64,000 bases of DNA from a bacterium. Its GTDB lineage: Bacteria > Chloroflexota > Dehalococcoidia > Tepidiformales > Tepidiformaceae. The stretch spans positions 62,001-126,000 of the forward strand of contig QEVS01000005.1 in the NCBI GenBank assembly GCA_003577245.1. Direction: 5' to 3'. Below the pieces are notes generated by a model. The model searched no databases, was not told the DNA's origin, and saw only the letters and a program-made list of their open reading frames with translations. Numbering within the stretch: position 1 is the stretch's first letter; each line of letters begins with the position of its first letter. Shown here one piece after another: positions 50,077 to 59,250 of the stretch. The translations under genes were made by a program, and so were the position numbers.

Positions 50077-50484
50077 ATGACCGCCCAACCGGATCCTAGC
50101 CTTGCGCGTGGCATGCAGGTGGCATCGCAGATGTTCCCCCCCGGCGCTCCTGCTGCTGCCCCGCGCTTTGAATACCCGGACGAAATCGCCGCCGACTGGA
50201 GCGCCTTCTCGGTTTCCACCGTGCTGGGAGATGTCTGGGGCCGGCCCGGGCTCGATCTCAAGCAGCGTGCGCTGATCTCCATTGCCACCCTCACCGCCCT
50301 CTCGAGGCTCGGGCAGCTGCGCGCCTACATTGTCGCCGGGCTCAACCTGGGGCTCACCCGCTCCGAAATCTGCGAAGCCATCTTCCAGGTCTCCGTGTAC
50401 GCTGGATTCCCGGCGGCGATAGAGGGCCTTGGTGTAGCCAACAGCGTCTTCCGCGAAGCAGACGCTGCCACGAAAAAGGACTGA
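50077..50484 (+). CDS. Carboxymuconolactone decarboxylase family protein
   Basis: A 135-residue helical protein of the CMD/AhpD fold. The core begins VWGRPGLDLKQRALISIATL near residue 53 and ends LTRSEICEAIFQVSVYAGFP. The C-x2-C of the peroxidase AhpD is absent, so a decarboxylase-like or other role is more likely. ATG 50077 follows AGGAGGT, one of the best ribosome sites in the window, in contrast to the leaderless genes nearby. The SDR at 50502 begins 17 bp downstream and is probably in the same operon. Confidence 0.82.
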   Translation: MTAQPDPSLARGMQVASQMFPPGAPAAAPRFEYPDEIAADWSAFSVSTVLGDVWGRPGLDLKQRALISIATLTALSRLGQLRAYIVAGLNLGLTRSEICEAIFQVSVYAGFPAAIEGLGVANSVFREADAATKKD

Positions 50485-50501
50485 CCGGCCGGGAGGTCGT
50501 C

Positions 50502-51251
50502 ATGAATCTGACGGGACAAACTGCGCTCGTTCTTGGCGCCCTGGGCACCGCCGGGACTGCCATCTGCGAGGAGCTCGCCGCCCAGGGCGCCAGCCTCGTC
50601 CTCAGCGGGCGGCGTGCCCCCGAAGGCCAGGCCCTGGCCTCCCGTCTCCGCGACAACGGCGCGGCTGCGCAGTTCGTTTCCGCCGATGTCACCAGCCGCG
50701 CCCAGGTTGAGCAGGCTGTCGAAGCGGCTGTCAGCCAGCTTGGGCGCCTCGATATCCTCGTCAACTGCTTCTCCCACGACCACCTCCGGCGCTTCATGGA
50801 CGACAACGAAGAGGCCTGGGACCGCATGATCGCCGTCAACTTCAAAGGCGTCCTCTACGCCTCACGTGCCGCGCTCGCCCACATGATCCCCGCAGGCTAT
50901 GGGCGAATCATCAGCCTCGTCTCCGACTCCGGCAAAATCGGCGCCACCATGGAGACAGTGCAATCAGGCACCAAGGCAGCGGTCATCGCCTTCTCCAAGT
51001 CGCTCGCGCGTGAAGTCGCGCGCGATGGCATAACCGTCAATACCGTCTGCCTGGGGCCCATGCGCGAATCGCCCGGCCCGCCGCCCGGCCTGTCACCCGA
51101 GGGCTGGGCATCGTTCATGCGCCTCATCCCCTCGCGCCGGCCCGGCCGCCCCGCTGAGGTCGCCGCCATGGTCGCCTTCCTCGCTTCGCCCGCGGCCAGC
51201 TACGTTACCGGCCAGGCGATCAGCGTCTCAGGCGGCCTCACCATGTCGTAG
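50502..51251 (+). CDS. SDR family protein lacking the catalytic tyrosine
   Basis: A 249-residue classical SDR. The cofactor loop VLGALGTAGTAICEELAAQG is near residue 10; the usual T-G-x3-G-x-G is changed to LGALGTAG. The NAG motif is replaced by VNCFSHD. The Ser of LVSDSGKIG is kept, but the expected Tyr of Y-x-x-x-K is Gln154, with Lys158 retained (VQSGTKAAV). The frame around it aligns with 2-hydroxycyclohexanecarboxyl-CoA-dehydrogenase-like SDRs. It may be an inactive or altered-chemistry member. GGGAGG precedes ATG 50502. Cotranscribed with the CMD-family gene. Confidence 0.82.
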   Translation: MNLTGQTALVLGALGTAGTAICEELAAQGASLVLSGRRAPEGQALASRLRDNGAAAQFVSADVTSRAQVEQAVEAAVSQLGRLDILVNCFSHDHLRRFMDDNEEAWDRMIAVNFKGVLYASRAALAHMIPAGYGRIISLVSDSGKIGATMETVQSGTKAAVIAFSKSLAREVARDGITVNTVCLGPMRESPGPPPGLSPEGWASFMRLIPSRRPGRPAEVAAMVAFLASPAASYVTGQAISVSGGLTMS

Positions 51252-51281
51252 CGGCAGCCAGCGGCTTCCTCGGCCGCTCCC

Positions 51282-53261
51282 CTAGCCGCTCCCTTCGACC
51301 ACCACCAGCATCTGTCCCGCCTCCACCTGTTCGCCTTTCGCAACCCGCACCTCGGTCACCTTCGCCGATTCCTCCACGCACGTGATGCGATGCTCCATCT
51401 TCATCGCCTCCATCACCACCAGCAGCTGCCCTCGGCTCACTGCGTCGCCCGGCTCGACGTGGATCGACACCACCTTGCCGGGCATTGGTGCGGCGTACCC
51501 CCCGGCCACTTCCTCCTGTTCGATTTCGGGGAAGCGCGGGAGCTCCGTGAGCTGTACCTCTCCTGAAGGCCCCTGGACCCAGAACTGATTGCCCTTTCCC
51601 GTCACTGCCAGCACCCGGCGAGTCCCGTCCACCTCGATGTCCACCGCATCGCCTTCCACCCGGTGGAGCCGGGCCACGCCGCGCGTACCTGCCACCTCGT
51701 AGGCGAAGCTCCCGTCGCGCTGCGACAGGTAGCCTGCCCTGACCTCCTCGCCGTGGTGTGTGAAGGCGGTTACCTGCATCTGGCTCGGGTTGTTGCGCCA
51801 GCCCGAAGGCAGAGTGCGCATCAGCGATGCCTCTTTGCGCCTCTCTGCCTGCTCCCTGAGTGCTACCGCGAGCGCGGCAGCCCGCACCTCGCTCTCCGAG
51901 GGCCTGCGCACCCGATCGGGCTCGTGCTTCTCGATGAAGGACGTCGTCGTGTCTCCCGCAAGGAAGGCCTGGTGGCGCAGCGTCGCCACCAGGAAGTCGC
52001 GGTTCGTGGTCACACCGTGCACCCGGGTCCGCTCCAGCACGCGCGCCAGTCTGAGCGCGGCCTCGGTACGCGTGGCCGCGTGGACAATCACCTTCGCCAG
52101 CATCGGGTCGAAGTGCACCGTTACGTCGGAGCCCGTCTCAATGCCGGAATCGAAGCGCGCGGGCGGGTCCGCTGGCGGCTCCCAGGCAAGAACCGTGCCC
52201 GTGGCAGGCAGGAACCCGTTCCCAGGGTCTTCCGCGTAGAGCCGCGCCTCAATGGCGTGTCCCGAGATTGCCAGGTCGCCCTGGCGCACATCGAGCCGCT
52301 CGCCCTGCGCAATCCTGATCTGCTCGCGCACGAGGTCCAGCCCCGTGATCGCCTCTGTTACCGGGTGCTCCACCTGCAGGCGCGTGTTCACCTCAAGGAA
52401 GTAGAACTGACCGTTTGCATCGAGCAGGAACTCCACAGTCCCTGCCGATGTGTACCCGATGGCCTGGGCGGCCGTCACCGCCGCGAGCCCCATCTGTTCT
52501 CGCAGCTCCGGCGTCATTGCCGGCGATGGCGCCTCCTCGATGACCTTCTGGTGCCGCCTCTGGATGGAGCATTCCCGTTCGAAGCAGTGGATGAGATTCC
52601 CGTGTGAATCGCCCAGCACCTGGATTTCCACGTGCCGCGGCGCCTCGAGGTACCTTTCGAGGAATACGGTGCCGTTCCCGAACGCGCCCAGGGCCTCGCG
52701 CTGGGCCCCGGCCACCGCTTCCGCCAGCTCCCCGGCGCTGTGTACGATGCGCATGCCCTTCCCACCGCCACCGGCAGCCGCCTTTACAAGTACGGGCAGC
52801 CCAATGGGCGCGGCGATGCTCTTCAGGTCGGCGGCACCGTCTCCCGGCACCTCCACGCTCGGCAGCGTCGGCACCCCGGCGGCCATCATCAGCCGCTTGG
52901 CTGCCAGCTTATCGCCCATGGCCGCTATCGCTTCCGGCGATGGCCCAACCCAAATTAGCCCGGCCTCCACCACGGCGCGCGCGAAGGCCGCGTTCTCCGA
53001 AAGGAAGCCGTAGCCCGGGTGGATTGCGTTTGCCCCCGACCTGCGGGCCGCGTCAATCACCTTCGCCACGTCCAGGTAGGTCTCCGTGGCTGTGGCCCCT
53101 CCCAGGGCGATAGCCTCGTCCGCCTCGTGCACGAACGGAGCATGGGAATCGGGGCTGGCGTAGATGGCCACCGTCTCGATCCCCATCTCGCGGGCGGTGC
53201 GCATGATGCGCCGGGTTATCTCGCCGCGATTCGCGACCAGAAGCCTGCTAATTCGTTTCAT
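51282..53261 (-). CDS. Acyl-CoA carboxylase alpha subunit (biotin carboxylase + biotin carrier)
   Basis: A 659-residue subunit. Biotin carboxylase occupies residues 1-450: LLVANRGEITRRIMRTARE, HPGYGFLSENAAFARAVVEA, the ATP loop KAAAGGGGKGMRIV and FLEVNTRLQVEHPVTEAITG. A linker domain follows. A C-terminal biotinyl domain ends the protein, with the biotinylated Lys in VMEAMKMEHR about 35 residues from the end. The layout matches the alpha subunits of acetyl-, propionyl-, methylcrotonyl- and geranyl-CoA carboxylases. The partner beta subunit is just upstream (4 bp gap). The acyl-CoA substrate is not determined. Confidence 0.92.
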   Translation of the reverse strand: MKRISRLLVANRGEITRRIMRTAREMGIETVAIYASPDSHAPFVHEADEAIALGGATATETYLDVAKVIDAARRSGANAIHPGYGFLSENAAFARAVVEAGLIWVGPSPEAIAAMGDKLAAKRLMMAAGVPTLPSVEVPGDGAADLKSIAAPIGLPVLVKAAAGGGGKGMRIVHSAGELAEAVAGAQREALGAFGNGTVFLERYLEAPRHVEIQVLGDSHGNLIHCFERECSIQRRHQKVIEEAPSPAMTPELREQMGLAAVTAAQAIGYTSAGTVEFLLDANGQFYFLEVNTRLQVEHPVTEAITGLDLVREQIRIAQGERLDVRQGDLAISGHAIEARLYAEDPGNGFLPATGTVLAWEPPADPPARFDSGIETGSDVTVHFDPMLAKVIVHAATRTEAALRLARVLERTRVHGVTTNRDFLVATLRHQAFLAGDTTTSFIEKHEPDRVRRPSESEVRAAALAVALREQAERRKEASLMRTLPSGWRNNPSQMQVTAFTHHGEEVRAGYLSQRDGSFAYEVAGTRGVARLHRVEGDAVDIEVDGTRRVLAVTGKGNQFWVQGPSGEVQLTELPRFPEIEQEEVAGGYAAPMPGKVVSIHVEPGDAVSRGQLLVVMEAMKMEHRITCVEESAKVTEVRVAKGEQVEAGQMLVVVEGSG

Positions 53262-53265
53262 CGGG

Positions 53266-54894
53266 TCACATCCGGTACACGCCGTACCTGCTGGTACCGC
53301 GAACTTCGTTGTTGTGAACAGCTGAGAGTGTCAGCCCAAGGACTGTCCGCGTGTCACGCGGGTCGATGATTCCGTCGTCGGCCACGCGTCCCGTCGCAAA
53401 GAGCGCGAGCGACTCCTTCTCGCTCCGGTCCTCCACGGCCGCCCGCACCTTCGCATCCTCCTCTTCGTCGAAAGGCGCTCCGGCGGCCGCAGCCTGTCCC
53501 CGGCGCACGATCGACATAACTCCCGCCAGCTGCTGCGGCCCCATGACCGCGATCTTCGCGATCGGCCAGCAGAACACGAATCGGGTATCGTAGGCTCGCC
53601 CGCTCATCCCGTAGTTCCCCGCTCCGTAGCTCGCCCCCACGATCACCGTGATGTGGGGCACGTTCGAGTTGGAAACGGCATTGATCATCTTCGAACCGTT
53701 CTTCACGATCCCGCCCTCTTCGTAGATCCGCCCCACCATGTACCCCGTGATGTTCTGCAGGAAGATGATTGGCACGTCGACCTGGTTGCAGAGCTGGATG
53801 AACTGCGTCGCCTTCTCCGAGGAGTCCGAAAACAGCACGCCGTTGTTCCCGATGATCCCCACAGGGAAGCCGTGAATCGAGGCCCATCCCGTCACCAGCG
53901 TGTTCCCGTACAGCGGCTTGAACTCCTCGAACCGCGAACCGTCCACAATCCTCGCAATCACCTCCCGCATATCAAACGGGATGCGCAGGTCGGACGAAGC
54001 CACCCCCAGGAGTTCTTCCGCATCGTAGAGCGGGGGGTCGGCCGGCATCGTCGGCCCCGGACCCATCTTCCGCCAGTTGTAGTGCGCGATTACCTGCCTC
54101 GCCTTCCGGATTGCCGCCATCTCGTCGTCCACCAGGTAGTCCGCCAGGCCCGACCTCGTCGCATGCAGTTCGCCGCCGCCGAGGTCCTCGTCGTTCGATT
54201 CCTCCCCTGTGGCCATCTTCACCAGCGGCGGCCCGCCCAGGAACACCTTCGATTTGCCGCGGATGAAGATGTTGTAGTCCGACATCCCCGGCTGGTACGC
54301 CCCCCCTGCCGTCGAGCTTCCGAAGACGATCGACATCGTTGGCACTTTCATCGCCGAAAGCTCGGTGATGTCATGGAAGAAGCGCCCGCTCTCGGCGAAG
54401 TGCACCGTCTGCCGTGCCATCTCCGCCTCCGCCGAATCCGTTGAGCGACGTAGGTCCGCCCCGGCCGACTCAACCATCTGCACGTAGGGCAGCCTGTTCT
54501 GCCGCGCCACCTCGAGCGCCCGCATGATCTTCTTCGCCGCATAGGTGGTCATTGCCCCGCCCGCCACCGTCGGGTCGTTCCCCTGGATCATGCACTCGAC
54601 CCCGGAGACCGTCCCGATCCCCATCGTCAGTCCCCCTCCAACCGGGAACTCCGAGCCCCAGCCGGCCAGCGGGCTCATCTCCAGGAACGGCGTGTCGCGA
54701 TCGAGCAGCATCTCGATCCGTTCGCGGATCAGCATCTTGCCGCGCGAACGGTGCCGCGTAATCGACCGCTCGCCGCCGCCCGCCCGGGCAAGCTCGAGCT
54801 GCGTCTCTATGTACGCGAGCTTCTCCAGCATCGCCGTCCGGTTCGACTGGTACCCTTCCGACCTCGTGTCGAGGCGTGAGCGCAGGACTTCCAT
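53266..54894 (-). CDS. Acyl-CoA carboxylase carboxyltransferase (beta) subunit
   Basis: A 542-residue crotonase-superfamily carboxyltransferase that moves CO2 from biotin to an acyl-CoA. ERIEMLLDRDTPFLEMSPLA is near residue 57. Acyl-CoA and biotin-site segments include SAGADLRRSTDS, FGSSTAGGAYQPGMSDYNIF, FLQNITGYMVGRIYEEGGIV and GASYGAGNYGMSGRAYDTRF. The IDPRDTRTVLGLTLSA end and overall length resemble methylcrotonyl- or geranyl-type subunits more than AccD. ATG 54894 has GAGGGGG five bases upstream; a GTG six bases earlier has no room for a ribosome site. Confidence 0.92.
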   Translation of the reverse strand: MEVLRSRLDTRSEGYQSNRTAMLEKLAYIETQLELARAGGGERSITRHRSRGKMLIRERIEMLLDRDTPFLEMSPLAGWGSEFPVGGGLTMGIGTVSGVECMIQGNDPTVAGGAMTTYAAKKIMRALEVARQNRLPYVQMVESAGADLRRSTDSAEAEMARQTVHFAESGRFFHDITELSAMKVPTMSIVFGSSTAGGAYQPGMSDYNIFIRGKSKVFLGGPPLVKMATGEESNDEDLGGGELHATRSGLADYLVDDEMAAIRKARQVIAHYNWRKMGPGPTMPADPPLYDAEELLGVASSDLRIPFDMREVIARIVDGSRFEEFKPLYGNTLVTGWASIHGFPVGIIGNNGVLFSDSSEKATQFIQLCNQVDVPIIFLQNITGYMVGRIYEEGGIVKNGSKMINAVSNSNVPHITVIVGASYGAGNYGMSGRAYDTRFVFCWPIAKIAVMGPQQLAGVMSIVRRGQAAAAGAPFDEEEDAKVRAAVEDRSEKESLALFATGRVADDGIIDPRDTRTVLGLTLSAVHNNEVRGTSRYGVYRM

Positions 54895-54998
54895 TCCCAC
54901 CCCCTCTATGTGGCCAATTCATACCGTGTTTCGCCACTGAGTGCCACCCGGCCACACCGTCGCTGTCCTCCGCTTCGCCTCGGCAGGCCCAGCGGTGC

Positions 54999-55004
54999 TA
55001 ACCT
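54999..55004 (+). promoter_or_regulatory. Possible -10 box TAACCT of the molybdopterin oxidoreductase gene
   Basis: TAACCT would start transcription near 55011, just before the GGAGG ribosome site at 55013-55017 of the gene at 55026. No clear -35. Confidence 0.35.
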
Positions 55005-55025
55005 GTGCGTCCGGAGGCCCCCGGC

Positions 55026-57833
55026 ATGACACGCAACCAATCGCTCGATTCCACCACGTCCACCACCGGCACCGGATACCGCCAGCGCTGGCAGTGGGAC
55101 TCCCACGCCTGGGGCACCCACTGCGTGGACTGCTACCCCGGCAACTGCCTCTACCGCGTCTACGTCCGCGACGGGCAGGTCGTGCGCGAAGAGCCGTCCG
55201 GCACCATGCCTGTCCTGGTCCCCGGCACCCCTGACCGTAACCCCATGGGTTGCCAGAAGGGCGCCGGCTGGAGCAAGACCCTCTCCGGTGAGGAGCGCGT
55301 GCTCTATCCCCTGAAGCGCGCCGGGGAGCGCGGCGAGGGCCGCTGGCAGCGCGTCTCCTGGGACACGGCCCTCGGCGAAATCGCCGGCTCCATTCTCGAA
55401 ACCATCGAGTCCGAAGGCCCCGAAGCGGTCCTGCGCATCACAAGCGCCGCGGAAGGCGGCATCACTGCCGGCTGGTCCGCCTCGAGGCTCTTCAGCGAGC
55501 TCCTCGGCCTCAACGCCACCGACGTGAATGGCGACATCAACGACTTCTCACACGGGCAGTTCATCACCTGGGGCAAATTCCACAACGCCGTCAGCCCCGA
55601 ATCGAAGTTCCAGTCCGAGCTCATTCTCTTCTGGTACTCCAACCCCGCCTATACCGGCATCCCCCTCTACCACTTCATCTCCGAGGCCCGGTACCGCGGC
55701 GCCGAGGTAGTCCTCATCGCCCCCGATTGCAGCCCCTCCCATTCCCACGCCGACTACTTCATCCCCGTTCGCATTGGGACGGACGCAGCTCTCGTCCTCT
55801 CCATGTGCCGCGTGATTCTTGACGAAGGCCTCTTCGATTCCCTCTTCATTCGCGAGCAGACCGACCTCCCCCTCCTCGTCCGGCGCGACAACGGCCGCTT
55901 ACTCCGCGAGTGCGATCTCCGCGAAGGCGGCCGTGAGAACCAGTTCTACTGGCTTGGCGCCGATGGCAGCGCGCGCCCCGCCCCCAGGGGTAGCCTCGCC
56001 TCGGCCGGCGCCGAACCCCTCCTCAGCGGGGCAGCCACCGTCGAGACCCGCGATGGCGCCAGCGTCGAGCTGGTCACTACCTTCGACCTCCTCCGGGGGC
56101 GCCTCGCCGGCTACACCCCCGAGACCGCAACAGCAACCTGCGGCGTCCATCCCGATGTCATCCGCATGCTCGCCCGCAAGGTCGCCTCACGCCGGACCTT
56201 CGTCGAACGTGGCATGAGCCTCGTAAAGCACTTCCACGGCGACCTGATGGAGCGTTCCATGCTCCTGCTCCTCGCCCTCACCGGGAACTGGGGCCGCACC
56301 GGCACTGGCATGTGGAGCTGGTCGCTCGCCAACTTCGATGGCCCGAACCTCATGAGCGCCAAGCAGGGTCCTGGCGTCGAAGCCGCCGAACGCGCCCTCG
56401 CCGGCCGCGAGCAGATGGTCGCCGGTGTGCGCGCCATGCTCCGCGCGGAAGACCCCGACCTCACCGACGAGGCGGCAGCCATCGAGATGGTCGCCCGCCT
56501 CACCAGTGCCGGGGCCACCCGCATGGTCCCCCCGGCCTTCTTCTGGTACTACCACTGCGGCTACCGCGAGAACTGGAACAACCCCGCCTGGAACGACCCC
56601 TCCATGAAACGCCCCTTCTCGGACTACGTCGACGAGGCAGTCGACCGGGGATGGTGGAAGGGCGTTGCCCGCCCCGGGCCGGGAGCCACCCCTCGCGTCC
56701 TCATCGAAGCGGGGGGCAATCTCCTCCGGCGCCAGCGCGGCGGCCAGAACCAGCTTCTCAAGCACCTCTGGCCCGGGCTTCGCACAATCGTCTCCGTCGA
56801 TTGGCGCATGAGCACCACCGCCATGCTCTCCGACTACGTGCTGCCCGCTGCCCAGCACTACGAGAAGCTCAGCTTCCACATGCCCAGCATCGATCTCCAG
56901 GCGCTCACCTTCTCCGACAGGGCCGCGCCCCCCGCGGGCGAATCGAAGCCGGAATGGGAGATCTTTGGCCTCCTCGCCCGCTCCATCGAAGAGCGAGCAA
57001 AGGCCCGTGGTCTCGCCCGGTACAGCGACGCCAACGGCATGCCGGTGCTGCTGGAGAACCTCCACCAGCGCTACAGCCACGGCCTCCAGACGGAAGAACA
57101 GCTTGTGGAGGAATGGATGCGCGACACCGCGCTCACCGGCACCCTCGAACCGGGAATCGGCCTTGCCGGCCTCCGCGAGAAAGGCTTCGCGCGCATCGAG
57201 CACATCGGCGAGACCATGCCCCATGCCCTCAACCAGGCTTCCGACATCGAGCCCGCTGCTGCTTTCGTCTCCTTCCGCTGGCACACCGAGAAGAAGGTCC
57301 CCTACCCCACCCTCACCGGGCGCGCCCAGTTCTACATCGATCACGAGTGGTTCCTCGAAGCCGATGAAGCCCTGCCGCGGCACAAGGACAGCCCGAAGAT
57401 GGGCGGCGACTACCCCTACGAGCTCACCAGCGGACATAGCCGCTGGAGCATCCATTCAATGAACATCACCAACCAGCTGATGCTCGAAACCCACCGCGGG
57501 CGCCCCCACATCGTCATCAATAGCGCCGACGCTGCCCGCCTCAAGATCGCCGATGACGCTGAGGTGCGCGTCTGGAACGATGTCGGGGAGTTTCGTGTTC
57601 ACGCGAAGCTATCGCCCACTGCCAGGCCCGGACAGGTGATCGTCTACAACGGCTGGGACCCCTACCAGTTCCCCGGCTGGCGAGGGCCCATGGATATCGA
57701 GCCCGGCATGGTCAAGTGGCTGCACTTCGCCGGCGGCTACGGCCATCTCCGCTACTGGCCCGTCCAGTGGCAGCCGGTGCCCATCGATCGGGGTGTTCGG
57801 GTACAGCTGGAACCGCTTCCGCCGAGCCGCTGA
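55026..57833 (+). CDS. Molybdopterin oxidoreductase, DMSO reductase superfamily (type II-like)
   Basis: A 935-residue catalytic subunit. The N-terminal [4Fe-4S] site reads GTHCVDCYPGNCLYRVYVRD, followed by a fourth Cys in MGCQKGAGW. The His three residues before the first of the Cys ligands recalls NarG, EbdA and other type II enzymes. GDINDFSHGQFITWGKF may supply the Asp ligand of Mo. The C-terminal MPT domain contains ELTSGHSRWSIHSMNITNQL and VIVYNGWDPYQFPGWRG. No Tat or Sec signal is seen, and no iron-sulfur beta or heme gamma subunit is adjacent. Substrate unknown. ATG 55026 has GGAGG eight bases upstream. Confidence 0.85.
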   Translation: MTRNQSLDSTTSTTGTGYRQRWQWDSHAWGTHCVDCYPGNCLYRVYVRDGQVVREEPSGTMPVLVPGTPDRNPMGCQKGAGWSKTLSGEERVLYPLKRAGERGEGRWQRVSWDTALGEIAGSILETIESEGPEAVLRITSAAEGGITAGWSASRLFSELLGLNATDVNGDINDFSHGQFITWGKFHNAVSPESKFQSELILFWYSNPAYTGIPLYHFISEARYRGAEVVLIAPDCSPSHSHADYFIPVRIGTDAALVLSMCRVILDEGLFDSLFIREQTDLPLLVRRDNGRLLRECDLREGGRENQFYWLGADGSARPAPRGSLASAGAEPLLSGAATVETRDGASVELVTTFDLLRGRLAGYTPETATATCGVHPDVIRMLARKVASRRTFVERGMSLVKHFHGDLMERSMLLLLALTGNWGRTGTGMWSWSLANFDGPNLMSAKQGPGVEAAERALAGREQMVAGVRAMLRAEDPDLTDEAAAIEMVARLTSAGATRMVPPAFFWYYHCGYRENWNNPAWNDPSMKRPFSDYVDEAVDRGWWKGVARPGPGATPRVLIEAGGNLLRRQRGGQNQLLKHLWPGLRTIVSVDWRMSTTAMLSDYVLPAAQHYEKLSFHMPSIDLQALTFSDRAAPPAGESKPEWEIFGLLARSIEERAKARGLARYSDANGMPVLLENLHQRYSHGLQTEEQLVEEWMRDTALTGTLEPGIGLAGLREKGFARIEHIGETMPHALNQASDIEPAAAFVSFRWHTEKKVPYPTLTGRAQFYIDHEWFLEADEALPRHKDSPKMGGDYPYELTSGHSRWSIHSMNITNQLMLETHRGRPHIVINSADAARLKIADDAEVRVWNDVGEFRVHAKLSPTARPGQVIVYNGWDPYQFPGWRGPMDIEPGMVKWLHFAGGYGHLRYWPVQWQPVPIDRGVRVQLEPLPPSR

Positions 57834-57836
57834 CCC

Positions 57837-58475
57837 CTACAGCCTGTCGCTGCACACAGCTATCGTCAGGTAGAAACCCGGGTCCAGCTCAGGCCAGAAC
57901 CGTTCCTCCGCCCACGGGTCGCCACGCAGGTGGTAGCCCCTTCGCTCGTAGAACCCCGGCGCTTCCTCCGCCGTCAGCTCAATCCCCATCACCCACTTCG
58001 CACTCTTCCACGCGTAACGCGCCGGCACCACCAGCCGCACTGGCCAACCGTGGTCGGGCGTCAGGTCCCGGCCGTCAAGCCCGGTGGCGAGCAGCACGTC
58101 ATCGGCCATCAGGCCCTCCAGGTCCATCGACGCTGTGAAACCCCCGTAACAATGGATGGTCGCGAAGCGCGCTTCGCCGTGCGGCCGGGCGAGCGCCGCC
58201 AGGTCCCTGAAACGTACCCCTTCCCATCTGTTGCCGAGGCGGCTCCACTGCGTCACGCAGTGCAGGTCGCTCGTTTCCTCCGCCCGGGGAAGCGCTGCGA
58301 ACTGCCCCCAGCCCAGTTCTACCTCGCGTTCCACCAGGCCGAAGATGCCGATTCGCCAGCTCTCCAGGTCCAGCTCTGGCGTCCGTCCGAACGTGCGCAC
58401 CGGTAGCCGCGTTTCCAGCTTCTGACCCGGCGGCAGTCGGCCCGCGCCCTCGGCAACGAGCGCTCCAATCGTCAC
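57837..58475 (-). CDS. Sulfite-oxidase-like molybdopterin-binding protein
   Basis: About 212 residues forming a single SuOx-fold domain. The Mo-ligating Cys is in SDLHCVTQWSRLGNRW near residue 97. FATIHCYGGFTASMDLEGLM and HGWPVRLVVPARYAWKSAKW are conserved cofactor-binding segments. It is similar in size to the molybdopterin domain of MsrP/YedY but lacks a Tat signal and has no membrane partner nearby, so it is predicted cytoplasmic. Reaction unknown. GTG 58475 is the likely start. It converges on the molybdopterin oxidoreductase with 3 bp between the stops. Confidence 0.82.
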   Translation of the reverse strand: MTIGALVAEGAGRLPPGQKLETRLPVRTFGRTPELDLESWRIGIFGLVEREVELGWGQFAALPRAEETSDLHCVTQWSRLGNRWEGVRFRDLAALARPHGEARFATIHCYGGFTASMDLEGLMADDVLLATGLDGRDLTPDHGWPVRLVVPARYAWKSAKWVMGIELTAEEAPGFYERRGYHLRGDPWAEERFWPELDPGFYLTIAVCSDRL

Positions 58476-58482
58476 GCTCGCT

Positions 58483-59250
58483 CTACCCTGCGGCCGCTGC
58501 CAGGTGCTTGTCGAAGAAGTCGAACACTCGCATCCAGGCGTCAACAGCCGCCTCCTGCCGGTAGCTGGGCCGGTAATCCGCGAAGAACGCATGGCCAGCG
58601 TTCGGATAAACCTTGAACTCGAACTCCTTCTTGTGCCCGGTGAGCCGCGCGCGCAACCGCTCCACGTGTTCAACGGTCGGGTTCGTGTCTTCCTCCCCGA
58701 AGATCCCCAGGAGCGGGCAGCAGAGGTGCTCGATCAGGTCGATCGGTAGCACCGGCCGCAGCTCTGTGACCTCGCCCTCGACCGTGCGGCCACCCCAGCA
58801 ATCCACTGCTGCGTCGAGCCTGGTGCTGTGGCATGCGAGCAGCAGCGTGTGCCTCCCGCCCGAGCAGAAGCCGATGGCGCCGGCCCGGCCGTTCGACTGC
58901 GGCAGGTCCTTGAGGAAGGTGATCGCTCCTTCAAGGTCGGCCACTGCCTGGGCGTCGGCGAGCGCCATCATCTTCGGTCCCACCGAGGTCATGTCCGTGG
59001 GGTCGGGCGGCCCCACGCGCGTGTACAACTCCGGGGCAATCGCGGCGTAGCCCCGGGCCGCGATTCGTCTCGTCACCTCCTTGATGTGCGTCACGAGCCC
59101 GAACACCTCGGGAATCACGATCACTCCCGGGTACGGCCCCGGGCCGAGCGGCCGCGCCAGGTAAGCGTCGATCCGGTCGCCGTTCATCCCCGGGTACGTC
59201 ACCGTCTCGGCGATCAGCCCTTCATAGGGCATGCGTGGTGCATCTGCCAT
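58483..59250 (-). CDS. Dienelactone hydrolase family protein
   Basis: A 255-residue alpha/beta hydrolase with a cysteine nucleophile, Cys129 in AIGFCSGGRHTLLLA. The acid is in FGEEDTNPTVEH and the His in YPNAGHAFFADYRP, completing the Cys-Asp-His triad of carboxymethylenebutenolidases. PGVIVIPEVFGLVTHIKEVT near residue 41 is the typical substrate-side motif. It may act in ring-cleavage catabolism, though the family is broad. ATG 59250 follows GGAGG at a 9-nt spacing. The SuOx-like gene starts 7 bp after its stop and may be cotranscribed. Confidence 0.88.
   Translation of the reverse strand: MADAPRMPYEGLIAETVTYPGMNGDRIDAYLARPLGPGPYPGVIVIPEVFGLVTHIKEVTRRIAARGYAAIAPELYTRVGPPDPTDMTSVGPKMMALADAQAVADLEGAITFLKDLPQSNGRAGAIGFCSGGRHTLLLACHSTRLDAAVDCWGGRTVEGEVTELRPVLPIDLIEHLCCPLLGIFGEEDTNPTVEHVERLRARLTGHKKEFEFKVYPNAGHAFFADYRPSYRQEAAVDAWMRVFDFFDKHLAAAAG

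Noticed and set aside
51260..51278. Hairpin between the convergent SDR and carboxylase genes as a terminator
   Set aside because: AGCGGC pairs with GCCGCT over six bases only, and no T tract follows on either strand.
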